Source: Abelmoschus esculentus
Lineage: Eukaryota; Streptophyta; Magnoliopsida; Malvales; Malvaceae
Reading direction: 5' to 3'
Length of the DNA stretch: 64,000 nt
Assembly (NCBI GenBank): GCA_035048815.1
Contig: JAUCBN010000025.1
Location: forward strand, 15,090,501 to 15,154,500
Each line of letters opens with the position of its first letter. Position 1 is the stretch's first letter. The position numbers and the translations under genes are program-made. Positions 1-11,631 of the stretch are shown piece by piece. The notes below the pieces were generated by a model. That model had not been told where the DNA came from. It did not search any database and was given only the letters and a program-made list of their open reading frames with translations.

Positions 1-201
1 TTGGAGATTTCAACTAGACCACTCTTTCTGCTTCCATTGGTTGCCATAATGGGGGGAGGGGGTTAATATGAGATCATACATCCTGTGCCTATTAGTTAAT
101 AAGCAACATGTGGCATTTTCACAGGGTATTATTGGTCCAACATGCTTGTTTGCTTTTACACTCACACTTAAGCTAACACAGTCGCAGGTAAAGATTTGTA
201 C

Positions 202-1606
202 CGTGAATTTAGGGAGCCTGATTTTATACACATCAACAAGTTCCATCATAAGATCAAATAAGTTTGAGAAGGCACTGTCCAACACCATTCCTGCTATTGA
301 AGGGTCTTCTGCTCCATAAAGAAGGCTGCATTAAATAACAAAGAGAGAAACCTAACATTCTAGTAAGTATGGTTTTCCTAGGAAGAAACAATATAAAAAT
401 CTGAGAAGCGCCATAAAGAGAAGAAGCATTCTAAACATACGGAAACAAGGGCTTTGAAACACGTCCAGTTTAATAAAGCAAAGGGTGTCTGAAAATGCAA
501 TAAACTGAGAAGTGAATGAATGAGGCACCTGGTGACAGCACCCATTGATCGTCCCCAGAGACCTATACGAGATATTTGTCTTTCACCTCTCAAATATGAA
601 ACCACAATCTTGAGATCATCCCTCTGTCAAGTGTTATAAAAATGGATAAAGAAAAATCTAAAAAGACAAAAAAAAAGAATAGATAAATGTTCATGAAACT
701 TAGATAACAGAGACACTCAAGTAGATCAAGCACATACCTCGTGCCACCCTAGGCTAACATAATCACCATCAGATAAGCCAGAACCCGAGAAATCAAGCGT
801 GAAAACCGTAATATTTGATGGCAGGAGAATTACAGCAGCTTCATTGGCATCAGCTCTACATCCACTGTGATATCATCCACAGGAGAAAAAAAGAGTGAAA
901 ATTACCTCTCTTTACGTTACACAAATATTTGAGGCACAATCCTATCTAAAAGCTATTTATATCTACAATGTACATTTAAGCAGAAGTTATGAAAAGAATT
1001 CCATACCTGTTTCCATGGCAGTATATAACACAAGGGAGTGGAGTTTCTTCGGGAAATGATGAAGGCACATAATGACTACAACGCAACTTATGGCCCCTTG
1101 CATTTGTAAGCTGTATACATTTGAAATAGATAATCTAACATGTCCCATGAAACTAAGCATAAAGCACAGAGGTGACGCATAAAAAAAAGATAAAAGGGAG
1201 TAAGGTGGCTGATTAACGTCCATACTTGCCTCCAAATCTTGTCTTTTGTATTGCCTGCCAGCAAGTGTAAACTCCTTTTCCCAAAGATACTGATCAGGGT
1301 TATAATCAGCCCTGCATGTACACATGGCAAGAGCATAAAAGATAGTAATTTAAGGGAAGATCAATGATTGGAGCAATCATTGGCTAAGACAGCTCCTTAA
1401 CATGTGTGTCTCATACTAATGCTATAACTTTTTTTTCTTTGCAAAAACAGCGTTCTTTGAAGAAAGAACTAAAATGCACTAGAGATTTAATGGTCATGAC
1501 CTGGGTCAGTCCAGCTTTTAGAGATGAGCTAGGAACTAGGGTTGAATAGTGTAACAGAGAGATACCTTGGAGGTCGAATAACAAAATTGATGAACTGATC
1601 AATCAT
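202..1606 (-). CDS. alpha/beta-hydrolase superfamily protein, 3' part outside window
   Basis: Six exons are visible: 1606-1566, 1311-1230, 1110-1007, 864-738, 623-529 and 325-202. They give the first 191 residues; the rest lies beyond the left edge. The start is the ATG at 1606 (MIDQFINFVIRPPR). Residues 71-77 (YCHGNSG) form the HG oxyanion region. Residues 142-146 (GRSMG) are the nucleophile elbow with Ser144. The fold is that of serine hydrolases, and the sequence matches an uncharacterised plant family that I recall as At3g23540-like. The acid and His of the triad should lie in the missing part. The substrate is unknown. The second intron uses a GC donor (GCAAGT at 1229-1224); the nearby GT would shift the frame into a stop. 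The 5' UTR probably continues through an intron toward about 2.3 kb. Confidence 0.85.
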
Positions 1607-3512
1607 CTTGCTAGTAGTGAGCTTTTGAATGTGGATCTTCAGAAGCGTGTAATTACTCCAGCGCAATGTATCAGCAGCTCCAAAATTCACTTTTTCAACA
1701 TTTTTTTCGCTCCAATTCAATTATTTCTATCTCCCTCTCCCTCTCCCTCTCGATTGCTTAATAAGGGAGAGTAGGAAACAGACTTCCTTCTTTTAGTGAA
1801 ACAGATGGGGAAATAGACACAGAGGCATATTTTAAAACCCGTACATCAAATTAGAAATTTGCAGTACCACAGAGAGAGATGGGCAGCAGAATGTTTCCCC
1901 AACATCCTCACGAAACGTACAACTCCCGTGTCAAGAAAGAAAAAATAATCGTCGAGCTGAATGTGAGCTGTTTGGCAACTAAACAAAAAAAATAACAATT
2001 AATACGAAAATAGAGCTAACGAGACACAGTAAGCTCGTTCACGAGCTTTTCCTTCCAGATCTACGGCGGCTACACTTTTGGACGGACCTTTTACCTGTTT
2101 CCTTGGAAGAATTATCAAAGAGAAATAAAGTGGGGGAAATTCGATTCCAGATCTCAGAAAAAAGGGAAACAAGCTTTTTCAAAGGCAGGTGGAAGAAAAA
2201 ATCAAACAAAAGGGGAAACTCTACCAAAAGAAAGAAAGGCGGACGGAGAGCTTACAGGTTCTTCTGGTGTGTTGGCGGCCGAGAACGGAGGTGGCAACCA
2301 GCAGTAGGTAAGAACAAGCAAGCACAGCTCAGTGACAGACAGAGACAGACAGAGAGAGAGGCCGAGCTTCTTCTTTTGTGCCCCTTTTTACTGATCCTCT
2401 CTCTATTTCCATGTAATATTTTAATATTTGAATTTAAAAGCTTCGATTGAGTTGGTGTTTGATGATTAAAAATATAATATCAATTTACTTTAAATATATG
2501 ATAAATATCTATTTTTATGGCAAATTTTTACTGGGTCTCTCTCTATCGGAATCTTTTAATTAAAGTGTTGTTTAATAAATTAAAAAAAACAAGCATGGAA
2601 AACTAATTATTGAACAGTAAGCATCGAATTTAAGTCATAAATATCTTTGGATTTGTAGCGTATTTGGAAATGACTCTGTAGTTTCATTGAATTTGGTGTA
2701 ATTTGAAGGTGAAAATGGGACACCCCATTTGAAAACAGACAAAAATAAAAATAACTGGCCATTGTATTTCATCTAAATTATGCAGTTTTGTTGTTAATCA
2801 TGTTATTTTTAGTTAATGAATGTATTTTCTAGTAAAAAAAATTATGCACTGCCTACTTTAAAGAAAAAAGGAGTTGCCTCTTGGGAAGGCAGTGTGAAAG
2901 TAAACCCATAACACAGGGCATATGGGACTACCTCTACCTGTGCATTATTTTGGCTAATTTCATATTTATCCTAAGGGTTTCATGAAGCCTATCAGTTTTC
3001 CATATGGTCCAACCCGGGTAAAGAAAAGCTAGGGTCATTCACTCGTTCCAAAGGTTCGGATCAATCGAACAGTAAAACAAGAAATGATCTAATGCATAGA
3101 GTATTTGAATCCAACCTGCCGGTTATCGTGCTTTAGTTATTCCGAGTGGAATTACCTTTATACACAGTCAGAACTCTTATAACATTCCAGTAATTAGTTC
3201 ACAGAATCGGTTTCATGGCATATGTGTGTGTGTGAGAGTAGAATATAATGAAGCTACCTAAAGACCAATTGTTTCCAAATATATTCCCACATATGCTAAC
3301 CTCTACAAACTGGAACTGCCATGTTTTGATCAAGGTAGATTTCAACAGTTGCTACCTGCAAAGTGAAAATAACAAAAGATCTGTAGGGTGTAGGCCTGGG
3401 TTACACCGTATAGCAACTCCTCTGGCTAATGCCTTCCCGAACAATTTCTATTTTCCTTGCACAGAGAGCAGAGAGGGGAGGATTTGTTCAAAATTTTTGG
3501 AATGTCTATAAT
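1607..3512. other. 5' region of the hydrolase gene and intergenic spacer
   Basis: I see no convincing coding gene here. A CTCCCT microsatellite lies near 1731-1750 and a GACAGA/GA-rich tract near 2334-2362; both are probably 5' UTR or promoter of the hydrolase. An AT-rich spacer from about 2450 leads into the 3' flank of the phosphatase gene that ends at 3513. Confidence 0.5.
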
Positions 3513-5454
3513 CTACAGGCTACTACTGGGCGTCACTATGCCTTGAAGCTTCCAACCACCATATCCTGCTACATCAAATGCCTGAAAAGGTAAGACACTA
3601 AGTTGAGTAACGATTCATTCGTTCAAAAGTTCTAAACGAAAAATATCTCTGATTTCAAATCTGAAAATAATTAATTATGGTGATTAAGCAACACATGTAA
3701 AGTCTTGGCATCTACATCTATGTACCTCTCAAAAAAGGACGTTATGATTTAACCACAACTTTCTATATATGGAGTTTCTTTAATTAAAAAGAAATATCGG
3801 AGGGGATCAGACAGAATAAGCCCCATAAATCCGTTCTGTCATTGCTATAGAATTCAGCCACCAAACACTTGTTTTACATGGCTAATAATAATACATCAGT
3901 TTTCATTGATGAATCTATCACAAGGGAATCAACATTGATGCATAAAACCCTCCACACCCAGAAAAAAGTGGTCTCAAATCTATGCACACCAAAAGCAAAA
4001 GCTATGGGCATTGTCGGCTTGTCGCATTGAACAAAAGCTTAATTATACTTGTCTAGAAGTGCATCGTTCAATCCAGTCCTAAACATGGTTGATCCCACTT
4101 ATCCCATCTGTCTACTAGACTAGTAATGGATTGTGATATTATGACCTAATTTCCAAGGAAACACTGTTTATGCAACAAATAACAGTTTTCAAAAGTTTCA
4201 CACTAGATTTCCAACACCTTGAAATATAAACTAGATTATGCTCTATAAGAGCATATGAGAATAGATCACAAATCACAACTCCAACTTAGCACCACTCAAA
4301 CAGAACAGTTCTTAAAGATACAATTAAAACGTATACTAGTAATAAAGTATCAAGTGATTGGATTCGGCTTATGCCTAGCTTATCAAGATTATATTCTATA
4401 TATTACTCCAATAAATATATAAGGCGAAAACGACACAGAGACAACATGACAATATTTTATGAAAGGAAATCGAACCTCTTCCCAAGATTTTCCAGGAGCT
4501 TCAAGCAAAGCAGCATTGCAAGTCTTGAGCTCTATGGAAGCACCGGTGAACATGGAGGCTGCCTCTTCCCATCCCCTATTATGCCCCATGCACCTGTATA
4601 ACTAATTTAAAGTGAATCTGTGATAAATTTCAAATAGAAATGTTCTCGGGAAACAAACACACAATTGTACTAATCAAGTTTCAATTAAAGAGTAGAACCT
4701 AAAGCTTGAACCAGAATAGCAAAGGAATAATCAAAGTAGGAAACAAAAGAGACACTAACATGATGGTAAGTATTTCATCACTTGAATACTGACAAATAGT
4801 TCGTTGGAGGTGTTCAGCAGTCTGTCCATCCATGGCTGCAATGGAATAAAAGCTAGATATAAAATGGACCTCTGCTTCCAGAAAACCACGCACCTGTTCC
4901 TGCATGATTTTAAGTGTTTCCCTGGTTCTCACGGCATCGCTGGAGCAACATAAATTAAGAGATTATTAAGGTTTTCACAATATGATATTAAGAGAAGATA
5001 AGCTAGCTAACCTGGATAAAATAAGCTGAGGGATCCAACCCATTCGTTGGAGCTTTTGAGAAACCACCACAGCATCAGCTCGCCCGGATTTACTGAGAGG
5101 ACGGTCGTGATCTGATGGGGTTGGGGTGCGCCAAATTGTGACATTCACCATTAGGAAAAATACGATAACATGAGGGATTCATAAAAACAAGAGGTCAGAA
5201 TGCAAGTGAAGCAGATTTTTTTGAAAAAAAAAAGAACCTCGTAAAGCCGGATATTGCCAAGAACTCTTGGCATGGCGGAGTAGAATAAGGCGGCGATAGG
5301 AAGATTGGGCCTCCGACGCGGCTAGCTCCACCTCCGCCTCAACCATCAAACACCTCCTCCTCCTGGGCAAACAGATGGGAACTGGGCTTAAGCCAACGCA
5401 TTGCTTGGAGATTGAGAGGCAAGATCCCACTGCTACTGTAGCACTAGCATTCAT
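3513..5454 (-). CDS. SixA-like phosphohistidine phosphatase (histidine phosphatase superfamily)
   Basis: Five exons (5454-5238, 5111-5012, 4939-4760, 4593-4476, 3581-3513) join in frame to give 227 residues. The phosphate-binding motif LLRHAKSSW lies at residues 58-66, with Arg60 and nucleophilic His61. A second Arg sits in DAVRTRETL (about 107-115), and the second His is His170 in MCMGHNRGW. This is the SixA-type layout of the histidine phosphatase superfamily. Relatives remove phosphate from histidine or from small phosphoesters, and the plant substrate is not established. The N-terminal 50 residues are rich in Ser, Ala, Val and Arg and lie before the conserved domain, so a chloroplast or mitochondrial transit peptide is likely. 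No lesion is seen and all splice sites are GT-AG. The last intron is about 0.9 kb. Confidence 0.9.
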
Positions 5455-6505
5455 TTTCGGATTTCAATGAGTTTCTAGTATCTGGAATCTGTTTTGGGTC
5501 GCTGTTACGGAAATAGCGAATGAATTTCCTTACAGAGGCGTTAAGTTAAAACTTAAAAGTAATTTGGTCTGGGTATTTCTTTTGTTGTTGTTGTTGATTT
5601 TGGTCTGGGTATGCATTTAATTTTTTTTCCCATTAGATATTTTATTTTAAATTATAATAAAATAATATTTTATTTTGAATTACATCGATGATAATTTTAT
5701 TTTTGTTTTTGGTTTAATTTTAATTTTGAGATATATAGATATAGTTTAAAATTTATAATTTAAAATTTTAGTGTAGGTGTTTAAAATTAAAGTTATTAAA
5801 ATTTAGGTTAATGATTATAATTTAGAATTTATGGTTAATATTTAGATTTAAAATCATATGATTAGAAATTTATATTTTAACTTATAAAACTTAAATTTTA
5901 ATTCTAAATTCAAAATTTTATCAGTAGCTTATAAATTTAAATCTACTATATTTAAATTCATGAACTTAAACTTATATATTTATTTTCACAAGCAATTTGT
6001 ACCGAAAATAATTATCCTTTTCCTTTAGTATTTTCCGATCTCCGTTTCTAATTTCTTTTATAAAAATCCATTTCTACATATAATGTAATATATAGAAAAA
6101 TATATGTAAATTTGTATAAAGTTTACACATATTTATTAAATTTATGTATTATAATTTTAGTTTATGAGTTTATATTTAAGATTTAATGTTAGATTTTATA
6201 ATTTAAAGATATAATTAAATATTTAAATTTTATATTATAAAAAAATTATATTTTTATACATATTAATTATTACATATCAAAATACAATTCATATATTTCA
6301 TTACCTTTAATGCTAGTCGTTTGTTGATTGAAATATGTAAAAGATTATCTATAATAGATTATTACTAACAATTAAAACATCAATTTGAGTTTAATTTAAC
6401 TAATTGATTTGGATTCTAACCGTAAATTCATCTCTAGTTTCAAGTATAATACTAATATTTTTAGAATAAATTCTCGTATTTCCACACATTTTATATATCT
6501 TTAAA
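5455..6505. other. AT-rich intergenic sequence
   Basis: The first 100 bases are the phosphatase promoter or 5' UTR. The rest is very AT-rich sequence with short repeats of the ATTTAAATT type. No gene or element with clear ends is visible. Confidence 0.5.
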
Positions 6506-6514
6506 TAAAAATAT

Positions 6515-7529
6515 GGCTTAACTCAATAATATATGCCCAAAGTGTACATCTTTTTCTGAAATAGGTGTCTAATGTTTTTTTGGCTGAAATAAGTGCCTAA
6601 TGTATTTTTTGGTTGAAATAGGTGCCTAAAGTTTTATCTCCTTAGTGTTTTAAGGTAACAGTGTTAAAAGAAAATTGTTTAATTTATAAATAAGTACCTA
6701 AACTATATATTTTTTAAAAAATAGGTGCCTAATGTAATTTTTATTAAAATAAATACCTAATTTTTTTCTTATAAGTAATTTATATTTCTTATAAGATATA
6801 AAATTAGTTATATCTTAAATTAATCATTTAACCTTTTAAATTATGAGAAAAAATTATTTTTTAACAACACTAAAATAAAAAATAATTAAAATTTATATAA
6901 TTTTATATTAATATTTTTTATATTTTCCACAACAATCATCAATGGGACAAATCGATTCACTTGCAAGGACATGCCGTCGGTTCACATGGGGAATATATAC
7001 AAAAATTCTTATATTCCTATTACATTTATAATTGTATCGAAAAAGAATTGAAAATATTAATATAAAATTATATAAATTTTAATTATTTTTTATTTTAGTG
7101 TTGTTAAAAAATATTTTTTTCTCATAATTTCAGCTACTAATCAAATTTAAATAAATTATTAATCAATTATAATAAATAATTTAATAGATTAAAACGATGA
7201 TATATAAATAATTTTACATTTTATAAGAAATATAAATTACTTATAAAAAAATTAGGCATTTATTTCAATAAAAATTACATTAGGAACCTATTTTAATATA
7301 TATATATATAGTTTAGGTACTTATTTATAAATTAAACAATTTTCTTTTAACAGTGTTACCTTAAAATACTGAGGGAATAAAAATTTAGGCACCTATTTCA
7401 GCCAAAAAATACATTAGGCACTTATCTAAAAAAATATATAATTTAAGCACTTATTTCAGCCAAAAAAAACATTAGGCACCTATTTCAGAAAAAAGTGTAT
7501 ACTTTAGGCACTTATTACTGAGTTAAGCC
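6515..7529. mobile_element. non-autonomous Mutator-like fold-back element
   Basis: The ends are inverted: GGCTTAACTCA at 6515 and TGAGTTAAGCC ending at 7529. Both are flanked by the same 9-mer TAAAAATAT (6506-6514 and 7530-7538). A 9-bp target duplication with long inverted termini is the mark of Mutator-like elements. The arms are about 400 bp each, so nearly the whole element is a palindrome around a loop near 6925-7040. The arms carry several copies of a short unit reading like AATAGGTGCCTAAT. No transposase ORF is present, so it must have moved in trans. Confidence 0.85.
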
Positions 7530-7538
7530 TAAAAATAT

Positions 7539-8099
7539 TAATACTTATTATAATCAATTTCGAGTTAACCTTCGAGGATAGCTCCAAAGGGAAGAATGAT
7601 TCATGAAATATATAGATGGTTGTGTATAGCTTTGGGGCTGTGAATAGTGTTCTCTTAATTATTGTGTTGTAAATACTAAGATATAAAAAATTGATTTTAC
7701 CTGAAAACCCGACTGAAACATATTCGTGTCAGAACCTGTTTTGACCCGGGATGTATTGACCCGAACTCGATCTGTATCTGACTGTTGTTGATCCGAACCT
7801 AAGTTGGACATGTTACTGTAGTAACCGAACCCGAACTGTATCCAACTAAGAATAACTCGAACCTGATTTCAACATGTTATTGTGGACCCGAAAATCGACC
7901 TGCATCCTACTAAAACAAACCCAAACCTGAGTCTAACTTGACAGATAACCGAGAATTTCATCCAATTTGCAAAAATAGCCCAAAATATCAATGATGCCCG
8001 TTCCAAACACTCTGCTCTGGCTTTGGGTATGGGCTGCTTCAACTCGAAATAAGCTGGTTAGGTTACAAGTTAGAAGCTTTGAGAGAGAATCAAAAATAG
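7539..8099. other. intergenic spacer with degenerate ACCCGAAC repeats
   Basis: Between about 7700 and 7930 there are many near-copies of ACCCGAAC/GACCCGA, typical of decayed transposon sequence in eudicots. No gene is seen. The last part should hold the promoter of the YjbQ-family pseudogene. Confidence 0.4.
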
Positions 8100-9379
8100 A
8101 TGCTGATGCAAAGCTCAGTACTATTTTCATCGAAGCCTGCGTTGGTAAAACCACAATACAGCACATCCCCCGTCGATACCAATCCCATGGCTGCCACCGT
8201 CCCCGGCCCCAAATGGGCTCAGAAGACAATTACTCTTCCTCCCCATCGGCGAGGCTGTCATCTCGTTACGTCCCAGGTAACCAAACATACCTACTCCTTT
8301 CTTTTGCCTGCTAATAATTCCATTTCTTTTACTGTTGACGTTGGTTTTGCAAATCAGATATTGAAGGAAATTAGACCCGATTTGTCAGAATTTAAGTGTG
8401 GCCTTGCTCATCTATTCCGTGAGTGTCTCTCGTCCACTGTTTTTCACTTCACTCCTTTCATCCTCTCTCCCTCTGTACAATGAATTTTATTTATTTACGA
8501 TTTCACAATTCCAGTGCAACACACAAGTGCTTCTCTTACCATCAATGAGAATTATGATTCGCATGTTCGTGACGACACCGAGACTTTCCTCAACAAAATA
8601 GTTCCAGAGGTATAGACTATAGAGATATGGGAATGCAGAAGTTTTTCTTTTCTTTTAGATGATGCTTGAAATTCCGGTCTTCGTTTTGCAGGGAAGGTCT
8701 GCGCCTTGAAAGCATACGCTTGAAGGTTTGTGTCAATTCATATTTACAAATTGAGATTCCTTTCTCTTTCAGCTATACTCTACCTGCTCCTGCTCCTTCC
8801 CCATGTTAGTTTATTTATATTTGAGCTCCATTTAAACCTTTGCAGGCCCTGATGACATGCCAGCCCACATCAAATCATGAATCATCCATGTTTGGTTGTG
8901 CCCTAACGTAAGTATATTTCAGTTTGTTAAGGTTCGTTTTTTGTTCTTTGAATTACTTCAAAGGGCTTGGTCTTCAGTCTCCATTTTCACCCAATCTTCA
9001 TGTTATTATTCCACAGGGTTCCCATTACAGATGGACAACTTAACATGGGAACTAGGCAGGTACAAAATATTTAGCAAAATAGTGACAATGATAATATCCT
9101 ACTGTGCGCATGGACATGGTCTTTATAAGCTTCGATTGCCTATGCATATTGAGAACTTGGATGTTCTCTCTTCTCATGCATTGCATCTCTTGCTTTGAAT
9201 TCCCTTTGATTAATTTGCTTGAAGACGGCTGAAACTTGGGTTACATCTTGTTTAAATTTGCTTTCTAAACAAAAGATGTACATTTTTTCCTCTCTGTTAT
9301 ACTTTAGGGAATTTGGCTTTGTGAGCATCGTGATGCTCCAACAGCTCGTAGAGTGGTGGTGACCCTCAATGGCATCTGA
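8100..9379 (+). pseudogene. broken YjbQ/UPF0047 family gene (secondary thiamine-phosphate synthase-like)
   Basis: Seven exons can be traced: 8100-8276, 8358-8418, 8515-8609, 8692-8725, 8846-8907, 9017-9059 and 9308-9379. They cover the whole YjbQ domain, including HTSASLTINENYD and LCEHRDAP. Three lesions are visible. A codon normally Trp in SAPW is TGA at 8707-8709. A 7-bp duplication (TGAATCA, 8878-8884) shifts the frame in the IKSS segment. The conserved GTWQ signature reads GTRQ at the end of exon 6. Bacterial YjbQ has weak thiamine-phosphate synthase activity; the plant role is unknown. ATG 8100 would add 29 residues before ATG 8187, a possible transit peptide. All introns remain GT-AG, so this decay looks recent. 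A sequencing error is possible but unlikely for all three changes. Confidence 0.85.
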
Positions 9380-11631
9380 AGTACCAAATATGTAGATGCT
9401 CTGTTTCCCTCAGCTGTGTAATGGTATTATATTTAAGATGGTTTCAAAGCCACTATCTTTAGTTTGTTGTTGGGATATACTCATGGAATGCTGTAAACTG
9501 CTGTGTTTCTTTGTCGAAATAAACATTGACAGTAAGACACTATAACAATGAGTTTGTAATCGATTGTGTTCAATCAACTTCTTAGCAATGGCATAATCTT
9601 GAAAAATACATGCTTAGAACTTTTATCTCTTACAGTTTCACTATTCTATATTTTGTGAAATATGTGGACAAAAGTGAATCATACTAGTTAGTTAACAAGT
9701 TAACCAAACCTGGAAAACCTGGTCCAACGTTGTCAAAACATGTTATTGTCATGTACCTATATTATTGTTATATAATGTGAATAATGAAGATTGTGTATGT
9801 GCATGTAAGTGTGAAAAATTAAAAACCATAGAATCAGGGTCTGAAATGGTATTGCTCCTACACTTCTCTTTATTTTGGGTAGAATTTTACCGTGGAATTG
9901 GATGAGTAAAAACCAAGGAAGTTCCTCAAAACCAACACAAAATCATGATTCATGAGAGCAATCTACAAAATATGGGCAGGTGGTGGGGTACTTCATTTGC
10001 TTCTCTTTTACAGTGAAAGAAAACAACACATGCAATCTAGGGTAAAAAGTTTCAAAACGGAATAATCAAGTGCCAATACAAGATAATTTTACTATATAAT
10101 TTTACCACAGGATAAACATTATTCTTCCTGTAATGCTTTTGGTAGCACAGCTGAGTTAGAAAAGTATCAAACAACTGCGTATATGTGAAGGACAATGGAC
10201 TTGTAATGTACGTGTGCAGTTCAGTTTAAAAAAGTCATGGGGCAAGCAAAGCTTACCAGGCCACTCACTCCGTTGCTCGGTGGGACATAGAGAGCCGTGC
10301 GCAGATTTGTTTGTTTAGCAATGGTGGGAGAGACATTACGAGAAAAAGGTGCTCAATAATCAGAGCTAGAGAGACCCCACAGATACAGTGTGTAAGAAAA
10401 AAAGAAACAGATATAATTATTTGAAAAAGTGGCACTGTAAGCCTACGGACTATGGACCTAGCTTCCTAGCTGCAGCCTGCAGGTAAAGGTTAAAGGTATG
10501 GAGAAACCCTTATATGATACTCCTATAATATGACCAAATCAATTAAACTTGTAGGAACATTTGAATGTACTTGTGTTTTAAGTGTTTTTGGGTGAGGAAC
10601 ATAGTAAGAAGTATGACTTAGGACGAAGATTTTTTGTTTGTTAAGCAAATGTAAGCATAATGTGGACATTTTTTTCAAACTTTTCTATGGATCCTTTAAT
10701 TAAGGGGTGAAAATTGTCTATTTTTTCGTGCCTTTTTTATGTCTCCATTTTAAATTAAAAGATTTAAGGTATATGGTTCAAAATTAGAGGTTATGGTTAA
10801 GGTTTAAGTAATTAGAGGTATGGTGTATTTTTTAGGGTGTAAGTTTAGGGTTTAGTATATATATTTAAAATTTAATTTTTTAAAAAATTTCAATAGGAGG
10901 CATGAGAGAAAATATGATAAAGAGACAGAAGATTTTAATTCTTAATCAAGTGGCTCGCATCAGTATCAAGTGAATAAGCAGCTAATTACTCATTCAATAC
11001 ATGTATAGGAATAGGAATTATATCCTTTAATCTTCTTCATATAACTACGTACTTTACATCATCTTTTTGTACCACTGGAAACATGGTTTTAACATCGACT
11101 GTATGTTCAGAAGGGAAAAATATAATTAATACTATATACAAAGGAAAACAACCTTCTCTGATCTGGTGGGTATTCTGAAGCTGAACCTGGCAGTCTCTTT
11201 ATTGTACAACAACTAAATTAATGGTACTATTTACATTTTGTGCATAATAATTAGGCGGTGATGATGACGATGATCTCACTGTTATCATCAATCTGAGAAC
11301 CTGAAAGGCTGAAATCAGAATCCGAACCCCCCCCCCCATCTCTCTCCCAATATGCTCACACGTACGCACGTATAAATCTGTCCTTCAGCAACTGACTTTG
11401 CATTTATGATTTTACTACCCTCACTCCCCTATGTACTCCATTAGATCCTTAATTTCTTTTATTTTTCCGAGAAACTTCTTTTAGTTTTTTTTCCTAGTTT
11501 TGGAAGGTCTTTCAGGTGCATGTTACTCACCCTTGTTGCCCCTTCCATTCAGTCATTCACAACCTTTCGTTCTCTCCTTATCTTATTTTCTCACTGCAAG
11601 ACATAAGTATCGGGTATAGCTGTGTTGGAAG
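9380..11631. other. intergenic region and NAC gene promoter
   Basis: No gene is seen in this 2.2-kb stretch. About 10740-10900 holds a TTTAGGG-like dispersed repeat related to copies at 61.2 and 61.7 kb. A C-run lies near 11328. The final few hundred bases before the ATG at 11632 are pyrimidine-rich and probably form the NAC promoter and 5' UTR. Confidence 0.4.
9518..9523 (+). terminator. polyadenylation signal AATAAA
   Basis: A canonical AATAAA lies about 140 bases after the final stop codon of the YjbQ-family pseudogene. Confidence 0.4.

Noticed and set aside
1221..1226. Conventional GT donor (A|GTATGG) for the hydrolase intron 2
   Set aside because: It shifts exon 3 into a frame with an early stop, while the GC donor keeps the conserved protein.
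2103..2450. 115-codon plus-strand ORF
   Set aside because: It is antisense to the probable 5' UTR of the hydrolase, is of low complexity (Lys/Arg then Leu) and has no recognisable domain.
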